A DNA stretch of 64,000 nucleotides from Vanilla planifolia (GCA_023846275.1 CM043877.1:11329107-11393106); one strand, 5' to 3'. Positions 40,601 through 52,400 are shown, numbered from the stretch's first letter. A program made the numbers and translations. Notes: generated from the sequence alone by a model not told the origin.

Positions 40601-40852
40601 CGGTGTCGCATCCAATGGAGAGTTGGGTTGTGGTGAATGAGCAACTTGCTTACTGGGATCAGAAGGCGGAGGGGTGAGCTTTGGGTGAGGAAGGAGATGG
40701 AGGTCCAGGCCATGGTGCAGGACTTCTGAAACTGCTGTAGCAGGGCCATCCCTCGTGTCGCTGCAGTAAAGGGACAGAAGAAAGATACCTACAAATCCAC
40801 AGATCAAACAGAGAAGCCATTTCTGGATCAAAGGACGACTGGTAGATTCCAT
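28248..40852 (-). CDS. TRICHOME BIREFRINGENCE-LIKE (DUF231/PC-esterase) polysaccharide O-acetyltransferase, 5 exons
   Basis: Exons on the minus strand: 40852-40320, 40269-40068, 39988-39807, 39726-39568 and 28584-28248. All junctions have GT/AG and matching phases, giving 470 residues. Residues 10-29 form a Golgi signal-anchor helix, followed by a Pro/Gln-rich stem (about 50-120). The TBL N-domain runs from CNLFEGKWVYD to NGRPDSDYMHWRW (123-169). The PC-esterase domain has the catalytic Ser in GDSLNRNQWES (207-217) and the Asp-His pair in DCSHWCLPG (441-449). TBL proteins acetylate xylan, mannan or pectin in the Golgi; the substrate here is not determined. The start is the first ATG; the frame is open 17 codons further upstream without an ATG. 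The second acceptor is uncertain: a site 30 bases downstream (exon start 40239) keeps frame, drops 10 residues and fits the family better, but has a weak pyrimidine tract. Intron 4 is 11 kb and full of retroelement fossils. Confidence 0.88.
30250..32000 (+). mobile_element. Ty3/gypsy fossil, Tat lineage: RT, RNase H, second (archaeal-type) RNase H
   Basis: In order on the plus strand: the RT palm region with a VDD-type motif (about 30420-30560), the RT-RNase H connection (about 30720-30890), the first RNase H (about 30930-31290) and a second RNase H of the 'YEA...' type (about 31440-31560). A linker of the kind preceding integrase (about 31780-31900) ends the recognisable part. The extra RNase H is the marker of the Tat (Ogre/Retand-like) lineage. 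It is broken in many places and old; no LTRs are assigned. It lies antisense within the TBL intron. Confidence 0.72.
32100..33285 (-). mobile_element. Ty3/gypsy fossil: gag region and primer-binding-like site, minus strand
   Basis: Read on the minus strand, 33285-33270 resembles the initiator-Met tRNA primer-binding site (TGGTATCAAAGC-like; 'ttgatacta' on plus). Gag-like coding follows (about 32880-32560) with a 'PPYNGE'-type and 'Y.LYRYSS'-type signature of plant gypsy Gag. Pol is not visible beyond about 32100, where the plus-strand Tat fossil begins. It is old, broken and partial. The repeated unit starting at 33286 sits where its 5' LTR would be. Confidence 0.5.
33286..38965. repeat. Three tandem copies of a ~540-bp unit, middle copy split by a 4.1-kb insertion
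   Basis: Copy A is 33286-33822. Copy B begins at 33823, stops matching at about 33986 and resumes at about 38110-38496. Copy C is 38497 to about 38965. Each junction has the same form: '...aaatagatttattt.gta' then 'gccttca'. Shared marks include 'atcactagtc', 'aaacaagatta..aaactcaa', 'gaattgaag.gaagta', 'gaatgatcatgatccc' and 'ttaaaagatga'. The unit may be the LTR of the adjacent minus-strand gypsy fossil. The copies are diverged, so the array is old, and the insertion is younger than the array. Confidence 0.6.
33987..38109 (-). mobile_element. Insertion carrying a Ty3/gypsy fossil with gag and RT, minus strand
   Basis: Interrupts the middle copy of the ~540-bp unit. On the minus strand, a Gag stretch (about 35900-35480, 'L.WE.FT.EFE' to 'Y..RFT.L..Y' pattern) precedes an RT N-terminal stretch (about 34440-34150, 'YPL..IDD.FDQL' pattern). 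The order gag then pol on minus fits one element. 36000-38100 has no recognisable coding and may be its leader/LTR or further insertions. It is broken in many places and looks old. Confidence 0.55.
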
Positions 40853-42160
40853 GCGAGGGTGCAAAGGAATAAGGAGGTATTCTTTTCTTAGTGAGATATC
40901 CACAAAGGTAGGAGGTATTCTTTTCTTTGTGGGGAAATGATGAAGCTCATGAGGTCACATATATGTGTTAGCTGAGTCTAGAAAAGTGCATTTCTAATCT
41001 CTATTCCTGTATAGAGCAAGTAATATGCCATCGTACATAAGTAATGACGTTTTCTGAAATCACCTTCATACAAAGCAGCTGCCTGCCAAAACAAACTACA
41101 AGAAGAGTAATTGTACTCTCCATTACAACAATTCAGTGGTAAGCTGTTTGTTCATGGTAATTGCCAAATGGAAGTTCAGTATGCGTACATGGATTGCTAT
41201 GGAAGGTGTGGTTTTGGTGCTGAATTAAATTATTTTGAAATTGAAGAGGGTTCTGGTAACTATAGGTCAGAGTTAGTCCAACCACTCAGGCATTCGACAA
41301 TTGCTTATTAACTGCCATGAGTTGACCAAACTTGCTCCCAATTTTTCAAGATTTCCTTTTTCTGGTCTTCAGTATGACAACTGTTAGGCAGTTGCACGAA
41401 AAGGTATGTTGTTAATTTTAATTTCATTTCAGCAACATTTTGGATATGCATCTCAAATTTACATTTTTCTTAGAGGTTGAGAAGACTATTGTTGATTATG
41501 TAAAAGAACACTGATATAGGTCACCTAAACTAAAATCTTTGGGGCTTTTCTGGCAATAGCTGAAGGGTAAGCTAGAGTTGGAAAAGGGTTGTTTGATTTT
41601 AGCAAGGCCAATGAACTTTCTTCAGATTTCTGTCCATGAGAATGGAAAATGCTACTGAATAGGTCCTAAAACACTTAACTTGACATGCATGAATGATAGA
41701 TATTTAGCAAAACAAGCACATTAGAGGAATATCAACAAACTTTTTTTTAAAAATTTCATTTATTTAATTGTATGTGTCAATTATTAGTGATAGGCTTGAA
41801 ATGTTACAAACAGATTCAATTAGGGATTTCATATCATATTGAGAATTCTTAAATTGTTGGCAATCCTCATATTTGAGTAGGTTAAATACTGATTAGGATG
41901 GTGTACATTTTTAATGTTCAAGATCAACCAGCCGCTGAGTTAGGCATTAAGATTTATCTACATCATTGCATTTCAATAAGCACTGACATTTATATCTTGT
42001 TCATCATCAAATTTGCAGCTTCCTATTTTATGATTTTTGCTTGTATATTGTAAGTACAACTATTGCCTCTATGCAATATATAAACCTAAAAAAAAATTAT
42101 ACATATATATATTTTTTATGGTCTCTCTGCTATTGGTAAAATGGTGTAGATTCCTTTCTT
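40853..42160. other. TBL upstream region
   Basis: 40873-40890 and 40911-40928 repeat 'aggaggtattcttttctt' just upstream of the TBL start (a direct repeat 38 bases apart), probably in the 5' leader. 41050-41350 is slightly GC-richer, with a 66-codon open frame (41111-41311, +) that I do not recognise; it might be an upstream untranslated exon on the other strand. The remainder is AT-rich without a feature. Confidence 0.35.
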
Positions 42161-42400
42161 ATATGTGTTAGTTTTTGCGATGTCACATAGTGTGCATCTT
42201 TGAACAAATTGTCCCACATTCTTTTGTAGTTTGGACCAATAGACATATCATTGTAGGTTTAAGATGGTTTTGAAAATTCCAAAATGTCATGCCTCCTTGG
42301 ATCGTACACCTGCTGCATCTAGCAAAGTCTATTTCAAGATTCAGAGATGCAAAATTACCATCTCCTATGTAAGTGTCCATTATTAAGCATTATTGTGACA
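42160..42400 (-). mobile_element. Ty3/gypsy integrase fragment
   Basis: On the minus strand the stretch 'QRCTLCDIAKT', with an upstream 'W.KLQK.VGQFV', matches the HHCC zinc-binding region of plant gypsy integrase (W..M..DV..FV..C..CQ..K). It is followed by a 'KG.YT.LPIAERP' segment like the conserved linker before the catalytic core. It is a short, old fragment with no ends defined. Confidence 0.6.
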
Positions 42401-42402
42401 AC

Positions 42403-42509
42403 CAATTTAAAATGTGGATCACCATTGTATGAAAGGGAGAACTTTTGAAATGTTGCTACAACCTACATAAAAGAATACAAGCAAAGCAATTTAAAATGTG
42501 GATCACCAT
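42403..42509 (+). repeat. 23-bp perfect direct repeat
   Basis: The 23-base word starting 'caatttaaaatgtggatc' and ending 'accat' occurs at 42403-42425 and 42487-42509, 84 bases apart, immediately right of the integrase fragment. No function is inferred. Confidence 0.6.
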
Positions 42510-45500
42510 GGCATAAAAGGCATGAACAATTGTAACAAGGGATCTTTTGAATGCTTTATTTTGATTCTAGAACAATTTAAAGAGTTATTTAGGTTTGATG
42601 TTTTCTTCCATTCCAAGTTCGAAAGTTCTATTTAGGTATCCTGGCTTTTTTTTTTGTTTATGTTTGATGTTGGATGCTTTTGAAGGAGCAAATATATGAG
42701 AAACTTTATGAAAATTTTTCAATAGGTTATTCATGATATTAATTTCAACTTTGGTATTCTAATGGTTTTATATATTTGGACCTTAAATTGTAGCCCTACA
42801 AATAGATTTTTTATCCCATTATTTTTCAAGAAAAACCTTAGCAAATTTTTATCCAAATGAAGTAAAAATTGCATATGAAACTTTCATATGCAAAGCATTG
42901 AGCTAAATCAGACAAGTAAACATTAATTTAGACCATCTTGTTTATATAAAAAGTATGAATTGGATTTGTTAAGCTTATTTTTGGGATTATTTAGTTATTG
43001 AAATGAGCTGGTAAAATCATGAAGAATTATAGTTTTCTTCTTTATCAATCCTCTTAGAGTTTCAATTAAATCATCTTCTATTTTGAAGATATTTGGATAG
43101 TTTTTCATCTTGCCAAATTGTTGTATGGTGAGAGTAATTTGAAACTTTGCTAAATCATTTCCTTAGCATATTTTAGTATTTGTTTAAATACCTAGGTTTG
43201 GTTTTTATTCTTGTCTTCATCTTTATTGTTTTTTTATTTGTTTCAATAACATAAACATGACCCAAAATACCAAAAATTGCTTATGTTTTACCATTTTCTT
43301 TGTAGTTCTAATATTGCTTGAGTTGGCATCACATGACGATGGCACATACACACATTGGATGGTATCAAAGCCATTGACACAAGGTCAATCTTGTAGCCTA
43401 TAACCACCTATGCTCTAAACCACATGATTCTAGTCCTTGAGTTCTATTAATGTCCATACGCACTTTCAAGGATTAATAAGGTATCATATTAGTTTGATTA
43501 AAAATGTCTTCCTTTTGGTGTTCTATGATATTTATTTGATACAATATTGTTCTTGTATATAATGCAATTGTCTTATTAAGACAACCTTGGCTTAGTTCCT
43601 TTTGAGCTCAACACAATTTAATGTACATAGGTTTAGGATATTGACTCAATAAAATTATGTTAACTCCTAATCTTTCCCAAGCCTTAAAACTTCCACCACC
43701 ACTTAATGAAATTATTTTGATTTGTGCTCTTAGTGAGCTTACATTATCTCTATCACTATCACTTTAAGCTCAACTTCCCTCTGAGTTTAATATTCCATAA
43801 CCCATCATCTTTATTGTTGCGACTACATAATACAAGTCGATAGACGAAAACAAGTCGAATTACAAAAATGCCATAGAACATATAGGGCATATGGTAATTT
43901 TTAAAATTAGATTTTCTTCCTTTCACTATTAAAAAGATTTTTATTATTACTATTCCTTGGATTGATAGAAGATAAACTTGTGAGATTTTATCAGCATTCT
44001 TGACATCAGACTTAACAAAGTTACTTGAGATTATCAAATATTGAGCATTTAAAATTTGTACTCCCTCCAATGCTAGATCATGTCAATGATGGTTTACCTT
44101 TTTTGTCGCAACAAAACATGCACTTCGTCCCACTTAATATTTATTGTTTATTCATCAAATGCTGATAATATTAGGTGTTTTCCTAGCATTGAGTTCTCCA
44201 TGTTAACTATTTTGATAATGATCAATTCAAGATCATCCGGTTTAGATCCAAACGTGTCATTGTCTCTTGAGCTTATATATCATAGGTTATTATCCATCTC
44301 TTAATAGAGGTAGGATATATTCCTATCAAAACATTATGTGACTTTTCTATGTTGGATCATAACTCACTGCCTATAACTCCTAAAAAGATCCACAATGGTA
44401 CTTACCATCAGGGTATGTTAGAGATTTCCTAAGTGCCCATGTCAATATTCTTTAGAGATGAGTTTTCCATAACTAAGGAGAGTTGGTATAGCTTTGAGCA
44501 GCCTTCTTTTGGTTACAAGGGTTGTGTAATTCTACACCACAAATCTACACAACTTTTTAAGTTTTGTATTATTTTTTATTGTATTTTTATACTTATCATG
44601 TGCATGTATACTCATGTTATGCTATGGCATGTTCAATAGAATCTTAGGTTCATTTTAATCCTGTCAAGTCGATCGAGTAGGCGACTGATCCATCGAAACC
44701 GCATCGTGCAATCATATAAATTACATGCAATGGTCATACATGATAGCATTTCAAGTCCATACTAAATGGTTGGGATAATGTCGATTTTCATATGTAATTA
44801 TTCTATCACACTAGGAGATTCCTACTAACTTCCTATTGCAAAAAAATTGTCACTCAAGGTGGTCTCTACACATCACCTCAGGATATTGATCAATCATTCA
44901 AGATTAACCTCAAATTACAAATATTTATTCGTTATAATTCCTTTTTTTCCAGCTCTTTCCTTATAAATTCATATTGTATTTCAATAAATTAGAAGGTAAT
45001 ATATTTGTCTTTGTAACCCTTCAAATCCAAATTATTATCATAACTTTTCAAACCCTGAATGCCTCAATGTCCTATTATTATCATGACTTTTCCAATGATT
45101 TGTCAAATTCAAAATTCACTAATAGTCTCTCAAATGTATTTTGTCATAATTGTCTCTTACACAAAATCCATAAAATTAGAGTAGATAAAATCCCATAAAG
45201 AAATACTAAATGCACCTTCAATCAAATTTAAATTAAACCAAATCCCAGTTGACAAAATCCAAACATGTGTCGAAACTTTATGCCTAAATCAAATCAACCA
45301 AAATTCTATAAAATTATAATGTGAGATAACAAATACCTAAATCATGTATCCAACAACCAGATTTGATAGAATACTACAAAAATATCAAGAAGGGAACAAA
45401 TACTTGAGTCATAAATCCAAATATCTTTTGGTCAAAATTTCATTAAATTATCAATCATAGAAAAATAAATACCCAAATTATATATCCAAAATTTCTAGCA

Positions 45501-47690
45501 TGCAAAAGTATACAACTATCAATTGGAGAGAGCACAAACACCTAAACCATATATACAAAATCATATTAGGAAAAATACATCTAAACCATATATACAAAAT
45601 CATATTAAACAGAATATGTTAAAACTAACAAATGAGGAGAGAATAATGCTTCGTCCATATTCCTATTTCCTTGTCCTGATTATAATAGACAAATCTCTAA
45701 AATTGTGAATCAAAGTCGTATCATAATCCCATAATTAATCTTTAAAGATAATTGAACTTCCAAGCCTATGAAGGGATGCCCCTAAACTAGCCACAAAACT
45801 CACACTCATACTAATACATGAGATTTATCCAAAAAAAATTTGATGAATTAAATGACTCCTATAAAATTTTGGAAGCATATTCAATAATATCACTTGTCAT
45901 TCACGTCTTAACTAATTTCAACAAAACAGAGACAACCAATCTTACAGAAGCATTATGCCTAACCACAATGGACAATCAAATTATCCAATCCATGTCAAAT
46001 CTGAACTTAGATTATTTTAAATTTTGTGTACATCACATGTTTCAAATGATGGTCTCTTATTTATCTTTGAAACATTCCTCTTTGAGGTTTTAGTTACATG
46101 GATTGTAATGTAACAAATCAGGGCTACTCAAATACGAAAAAAATCAACCTAGATTTTCATCATCTTATGTGATCTTTTTTATTAAAGGTTAATTATTTTC
46201 AAGGGCATGACTTTTCTACTTCATTTATTTCCTTCATTGTCTTTGTTTCTTATGTTTTAATATATTTTCATTTAATAGTATGATGATCATTTTTTGAGGG
46301 AATACTGTTTGCATCATCAGTGATGATCACTATTAGTTTTGCCATATTTCAAGTGTTCCAGGAGGAAGAATGTGGCAAATAGGGCAGAACATTAGAACAA
46401 ATTGTATTGCACATGGATGTGAATTCTGCTGTTGAACAAAGAATGCAAATGGATAACTGTTGCTGTAGCTCAATTCAACCAATCTTTTTCAAATGAATAA
46501 CTATTGCTCAAGATAACCTAAAATTTCAGACAAATGGAATTAAATTAATAGCCAAGTTGAAGAAGAGAGAGAAAAGTGCAATATAGTTGCCTTTAGTGTA
46601 GAAGTGTGAAACAAGTACAGGATAATTTGTTTGTAAATAAACATGAAAAAAGATTTATTTTTGTTGTTCAACTTCATACTAATCCTACATTCAATCCTCA
46701 TCAATTTGGGCAAAACACTCATGTATTTCAATGCCAAAGGAAATCTTGGCCTACACAACTCTTGTTCCAACCTGAAGATTTTACAAGACCTTCAAGCAAG
46801 ATCTTATTGATAAATAAAAATTCCACAAAAAAAGATGGGTTACAACCTACAAACAGTTAGAAGAAAATATGCAACATCAGTTTAACAACATAAAAACCAC
46901 CTAAATTATCTATGAATCTGTGCTTGCATTAACTTAGTTGACAGAAAATAAAGTCTAGCTTGAGGAAATTAGAAAAAAAAAAGAAGAAGAAGAAGAAGCC
47001 ATGATTCAAATTTGCACTCCCAACGGTCATAAGTATTACAGCACTTACACTTGAGTGATTTGAACAGGAGTGATCTGAGCAGCTCAACAGAATAACTCGA
47101 ATAGTTTGCATCTTTCAGAGTAGCTGAAAATTGATGCAAGCTTTGCAGCATTTCTAATGGACCCATCAACAGATGTTTGCATATCGCTATAAAACCTTCT
47201 GTCAAATAACCTTGAACATGAATCTGAAGAACAAATAAGAAATCTATCACTTGAAACTGATCTTGTGCTTCTTGCAGCTCTCCATGAACAACTACTTACT
47301 TTCAAGCTTCAGATGCATCAGCAAGAACATGTTTATATCACTTACCAAAATAATTTGTGAAATGTTCTGCAGGTGCAAGGAATTACAATGAGGAATCAAG
47401 TATAGGGGGATCAAACAAAGAGAATTCGCAGCCTAACATTTTCCTCCCAATCAATTCATTTCCCAGTATCCAAGCTGTTCAACTGTCAACAAAGCAAAAT
47501 TATCATGGAAGAAGAAAACAATAAGCAATTGCCATGGCCAACTTCTGCTGTGGGTAGTTTGCAAAAATGCTCTGCAACAAAAGAGTGTCCAAGGCCAATG
47601 ACCTGACGTATCACAACCTTCAAAAGCAAGCCACAGAAGAAGGGAACATTCCAAAATCTAAAAGGGCTTCTTCCAATTCCAATACCTCCT
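42510..47690. other. Intergenic DNA between TBL and mTERF genes, with an LTR/primer-site trace
   Basis: At 43362-43374 the plus strand reads 'tggtatcaaagcc', close to the initiator-Met primer-binding site of plant LTR elements, so an old plus-strand LTR may end just left of it. 43759-44070 (-) is a 103-codon open frame without recognisable similarity. 45542-45607 repeats a 27-base word twice, 39 bases apart. 46971-46999 is an A-rich/(GAA)n run. From about 46900 to 47690 base composition rises and probably includes the mTERF 3' untranslated region. No other gene is supported. Confidence 0.4.
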
Positions 47691-47699
47691 GCTTTAATT

Positions 47700-48830
47700 T
47701 CAAGGATCCAACTTCAGCTTCCCCTTGTAAGCCTCAAAAAGATCTGGAAACTGATCACTATACGGTAGAACATATTTATTGAGGAAAGAACTCTCACTGA
47801 TAAACAGAACACTTTTGAAGTTCAACCGATTTCCCAAAAGCCCCTTTGCTGCTAAACTTTTGAAGACCACGTACCTGGGAACAATCCTCTTTTCTAAATG
47901 AAGGCCTAGAATTGTGGGTAAGGATGCAAAGTGGGAGGGCTTCCATTGGAGATTATCCTTGAAGAAGTCCATAACTTTCCTAATCTTCTTCTCAGAACGT
48001 ACCATGCATACAGGGTTCTTTCTGAAAGCAGAGATGATCTCCTCATGCGACCACCCTAAGTTACGGTAAACCAGCAGATTCCTCTCCCAGGTTGCCTGGC
48101 TAATCCCAGAGAGCACATGTACCCCCGAAACAAACAACGTTTTCGAAGGATCGAAGCCCATCTCCTTAATCAAAGCTGCAGATTCCTTGAATCGGCCGGG
48201 TTCCGCTGTTAATGACCTGGGGTGCCATTTCACGAACTTGGCGATGTTAGTGGAGGTTACCCCGTGCTCGGAAAGTGTCCTCAAATTGGGTAAAATCTGC
48301 TTCTCGGGATTGTTTTTGAGGATCCACAGCCAGCGTGCTGCGACGGTGGCGGCCGCTGCCGTGTCGCCTCCGAGAAGGTTCCGCATCAGTTCGAAGTTGG
48401 GACGGAGTCTCCTCTTCAAGCTGACAGTAAGGATCTTGGGATTTCTGGTGATCATCTTCGCGATGGTGGTGTGGCTGTAGCCTACGGCAACAAAGAATTC
48501 GAGCTTGGGTCGGAGGCATTTCTCCGGGTGGAAGCTGCAGACAGAAGGGAATCTGGACGCAACGTTTTCGATTTGACTTTGGGTCAATCCGTAATCTTTG
48601 AGGATGGACACGTTTGCGATGCTCCTCCGCGGTGGTTTGGTGGCAGCCGGGGCGGCCGATGGCAAGACGCCGGAGGAGGCACTGTAGAAGGAGATTGAGC
48701 ACTCCAAGTAGGTTGGGCTTAGTGTTTTGGAGCAGGAGATGGCTTCTCCATTGAAGAGACAAAGGCAAGTTACCGGCCACTGCCCTAGGAATGAGTAGCG
48801 TGAGGGAGATCGGATGGGAAGCCGAAGCAT
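47700..48830 (-). CDS. mTERF family protein (organellar transcription termination factor-like)
   Basis: 376 residues in one exon. The N-terminus (MLRLPIRSPSRYSFLGQWP) is Arg/Ser-rich and free of acidic residues, as in a mitochondrial or plastid transit peptide. From about residue 72 the protein consists of degenerate ~30-residue mTERF repeats with the family pattern: 'LKDYGLTQSQIENVASRFPSV' type helices, then 'GYSHTTIAKMITRNPKIL', 'HGVTSTNIAKFVKWHPRSL', 'LGWSHEEIISAFRKNPVCM' and 'LGLHLEKRIVPRYVVFKSL'. Such repeats form a right-handed superhelix that binds nucleic acid. Plant mTERFs act in organellar transcription, splicing or translation; the exact target is unknown. The start is the first ATG before the transit peptide and the size is normal for the single-exon plant clade. 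Confidence 0.92.
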   Translation of the reverse strand: MLRLPIRSPSRYSFLGQWPVTCLCLFNGEAISCSKTLSPTYLECSISFYSASSGVLPSAAPAATKPPRRSIANVSILKDYGLTQSQIENVASRFPSVCSFHPEKCLRPKLEFFVAVGYSHTTIAKMITRNPKILTVSLKRRLRPNFELMRNLLGGDTAAAATVAARWLWILKNNPEKQILPNLRTLSEHGVTSTNIAKFVKWHPRSLTAEPGRFKESAALIKEMGFDPSKTLFVSGVHVLSGISQATWERNLLVYRNLGWSHEEIISAFRKNPVCMVRSEKKIRKVMDFFKDNLQWKPSHFASLPTILGLHLEKRIVPRYVVFKSLAAKGLLGNRLNFKSVLFISESSFLNKYVLPYSDQFPDLFEAYKGKLKLDP

Positions 48831-48839
48831 TTCTCAGCT

Positions 48840-50620
48840 TGCGGATTTGGCCTAACGGATAATGCCACCGGACTCGAAGTATGCTTGATAACTGTTTTTA
48901 AATTTAGAAAAAATATTTGAAAATTAGTATTCAGAAATATGTTTTTTATAGGTTAAAATTAAATTTTGATAAAATTATTTATTATAAATAGCTTTTAAAA
49001 ATTAAGTAAAATTTGAAAACAAATAAAAAATGGGCCAGAATAATACAGACAAATATTTTTTGCTTGTTCATCAAAAATAGGATTTGTTTAAAAGATTTTT
49101 TTTGATATTTTAATAGTGTTATATAAAAAAATATTTTTTATATCATTAATTACTATAAATCAATTATGCTCATAACTCCAAAAAAATAAATGATAAATTA
49201 ATTTTTATATAATTTTTTTAATTTTCATCATTGCATTCATTAGCATTTTTTGCAATATATTTTCTGCTTCATAGACTTTTGATATCAATCAACAAAACTA
49301 ATAAAGAGTAAGAGGGGTTGATAGATTGAATTGAGAATATAAGAAGAAAATTTTGATGGAATTATTTTACAACTAAAGAAAAGTAGTTAAAAAAAATATT
49401 TTAAAAAATTTATGTTTTTGAAGCTAAAAGGAAAAAAATGTTCTTTTATGTCATCATGAGACATAATGTAAAATTATACAATTAAACTTAATTTGAAATA
49501 TTATTACAATTAAACATTATTAATATTTTTTATTTTTTACTTTTTTTGTTAAGAAATACTTGCTTAAGAAATTTAATGTTTTTTTTATGTGATTTTATAG
49601 TAGAAATAACAAATAATAAGTATATTTTTTGACCCAAAGATTTGAGGACAGAGAGATAAGCAAAAAAGAAGTTTGTATATGAAAACTCTTGAGTTTAGAA
49701 AAAAAAACAAATATATAAAAAGTTAGATGAGGATTTCTTATATAGTCGATATGAATATTGTAGGACCTTGAGTCTTTATAAGACTTGAGTCTTTATAGGA
49801 AATGTTAATGTCTTGGTTATAGAAAATTAATGGATGATGATTACTAGAAATTAATGGAGATCCTTATAGTTGTTTTAGAGAAAAAATTGAAGGGCTTGTT
49901 GTGATGCATAAAAAGGCTTGTTTGATGCATAAGGTTGCATGCCCTAACTAATTTTCTTCCCATTTGTAGGCTAGACTTGAATGATAATTAACTTAGTTAT
50001 TAATGAAGGTGGGGAGCCAACTTCTAAAAAAAAGATTAAATTTGAATTTTGTCATAATCACTTATAACGATGCAGTTACTGAAAGAAGAGAATCTTGTTG
50101 CATTACATGTCTATAATGTATCTAGATATCCTTGAATATTCTATATCATCTTAAGGGGTGCTTTGTAAGTCACAATGATTGTCTTGTATGCAAGAGGAGA
50201 GTCTCGTATTTGTTATATATCTATAATGTATCTGGATGTTCTTGAATATCTTATATTATCCTAAAGGATGCCTTATAGGTCACAATGATTGTTTATAATG
50301 TCTCACTTATTTTTAGTGTGCTCTCATTTGTTTGGGTTGTGATTAGATTCTATTAAATCTTTTTTTGTGATCCATGACTGATTTGAACTAATTATAAAAT
50401 CTCTTAATTGTTGTAAGAAATGAGCACATAACATGACTAATCTAATTCATATGAGTGGTTTGGTATAAGTTAACTATCATGTATTATTAACTAATTGTAT
50501 TTTATGATCATCCTAGCTCGTGTTACTAAACCAACCATGGTGGGGATCCAACTTGCTTTCAAAACCAAGTTGATCCTCTTGTCCCTCCTCCTTATACCTA
50601 CAAAAAGAGAAAGTTATAGT
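48840..50620. other. AT-rich intergenic DNA upstream of mTERF
   Basis: The first ~60 bases form the mTERF upstream region; after that it is very AT-rich. 50086-50300 holds a tandem duplication with a ~110-base offset. No coding sequence is recognised. Confidence 0.4.
50086..50300. repeat. Diverged tandem duplication, ~110-bp unit
   Basis: 'tctataatgtatct.gat' occurs at about 50110 and 50220. Each is followed by 'cttgaatat', 'atat.atc.taa.gg.tgc.tt' and 'gtcacaatgattgt', so two units of about 108-110 bases are aligned throughout. Noncoding. Confidence 0.65.
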
Positions 50621-52400
50621 TCTTTCAAATGGATCTTTGTTTAATATTTTCCAAAAGAAGTATGCAAGCTTTTTATTTAATGATTTTGAAATGCTTATGG
50701 TGTGTTCTCTTGACCTATAATAATAAATCTTTATAGTTGTTCTACATAAACATCTTCTTTCAAAGAATTATTAAAAAATGTAAATTTGATATTAAACAAA
50801 AATGTTATTCATTTCATTAATAAAGTTAATGTAAAAAATAATCTAAAAATTTCAAAATGAGCAACAAGATAGAAAGTTTTAAAAATAAATCCATACCATG
50901 CTTTTGTGATATAATTTTGTTATTAGTCTTGCATTGTAATTTTTTATCCTCTTCTCTTAAGTCTACATGCACTTTATAAACTCATTTCACACATATTGCA
51001 TTTTTTTCTTGTCATATTTACAACAATAAATGAATAAGTCTTATATGTGAATTTTATCTCCTACTTGATGGCACTTTTCGATTATCATTCTCTGAAGCAT
51101 TTTAATAGCATAAAGATTCTACAACTTTTAGAGAAAAAGTAGAAGAATCATAAGAATCTTTAAAGAATTTTATCTCTTTTGAAAATGTATCATTGTTTTA
51201 GATATTGTTGTGAATTTTTGAATTGTTTCCTTCAATTCATGGCCTATTCCTAGATGGACTAAATGTAAGAAACTCTTTTGGCATTACTCATTGTTGAAGT
51301 AGGTCATTTCTATAGTACTCATTATTAGAGCTTTTTATATATTTTACTCCCATGAATTATTTTCATAAAAAGTTTATATCTTAACAAATAATCAACTTCT
51401 TAGTAATAAACTTATATAATCTAGAATGCTTTTGTCTCATCATTGTACCAAATAAAATATTTTTTTATTATTTTTATCTAATTTATTATATTTTTTAAGC
51501 TATCAAATAATAGCAATGCAACAAAAAAATTTTAAACTACTTATATTAAGTTTGTGATTCCATCGAGTTTCAAAATGAGTCATATTACACACTATTTTAT
51601 TGGAAATATATTTAGTATATACATTATAACAATCTCTACCTAAAATTCATTTGATATATTTTTCTTATTGAACATATGTTGTGTCATCTTAATAACTATC
51701 TTGTTTATCCCCTCTACAACTATATTCAATTATGGTGTTTTTCTAGTTATTTATATATTCATTAGATTATAAATATCAACATATTATAACTCAATGTGCC
51801 TTTTGGCTCTCCAAGTTATACTAATTAAAAACATTGCCATTATTGTTTTTTAAAAAATAATTTTTATAAATATAGACAACATAAAAAATGCAAGATATAT
51901 CATTCATTATATATTTTTTACTCGATAATTTAGGTTCGTGAAAATGTGAGCCACCATAATGATAATGTCATAACTAAGATTCATTCTTAATTAATCATTG
52001 CCAATAATGCATATATTCCCAATATGAGAAATTCTTTTTGCTATGAGTTATATTAACTTTGACAAGTGAAGAAATAATTTTATTATGCTTAATCACATGC
52101 ACATCATTATTGAATATAATAGAATATCCATATTTCCTTAATTACCTTGATAATAAATAAGCCAAGCCTAAACTAAGTGCAAAATAAATATCATAAATTA
52201 ACTTTTCTTTGCCTAATTATTTTTCAAGATAATTATCTCTTTGCACTCAATTTATACTTTCTTATCATCAACAAAGCAAACTTAAATATTCACAAATTCA
52301 TTAATATCATGAAAGAGACTATTTACTTTTGTCATGTAACTATTAGTACTACTATTTAAAAGTAAATCATTGGCATTAATCTCTATTAAATTTATAAAAA
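50620..52400 (-). mobile_element. Ty1/copia fossil: protease/pre-integrase region and integrase
   Basis: Reading minus, about 52390-51950 follows the copia pattern from the region around the protease site ('NS.....M' then 'SLF.DINEFV') through the pre-integrase spacer. Then come an integrase C-terminal 'QNG..ER'-like area (about 51720-51690) and the 'FVGY...KA.RLY' type segment (about 51470-51380). Further degraded sequence extends toward 50620. It is broken in many places and old; LTRs were not identified. Confidence 0.55.

Noticed and set aside
43759-44070. 103-codon minus frame
   Set aside because: No recognisable domain and AT-rich codon use, in a region with retroelement traces. Not called a gene.
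46929-47305. Minus-strand frames of 60-93 codons downstream of mTERF
   Set aside because: Same strand and slightly GC-richer, but no family resemblance and no clear splice link. More likely the mTERF 3' untranslated region.
47700-48830. Plus-strand frames within the mTERF gene (48187-48480, 48471-48698)
   Set aside because: Antisense shadows; the minus strand gives a full mTERF repeat protein.
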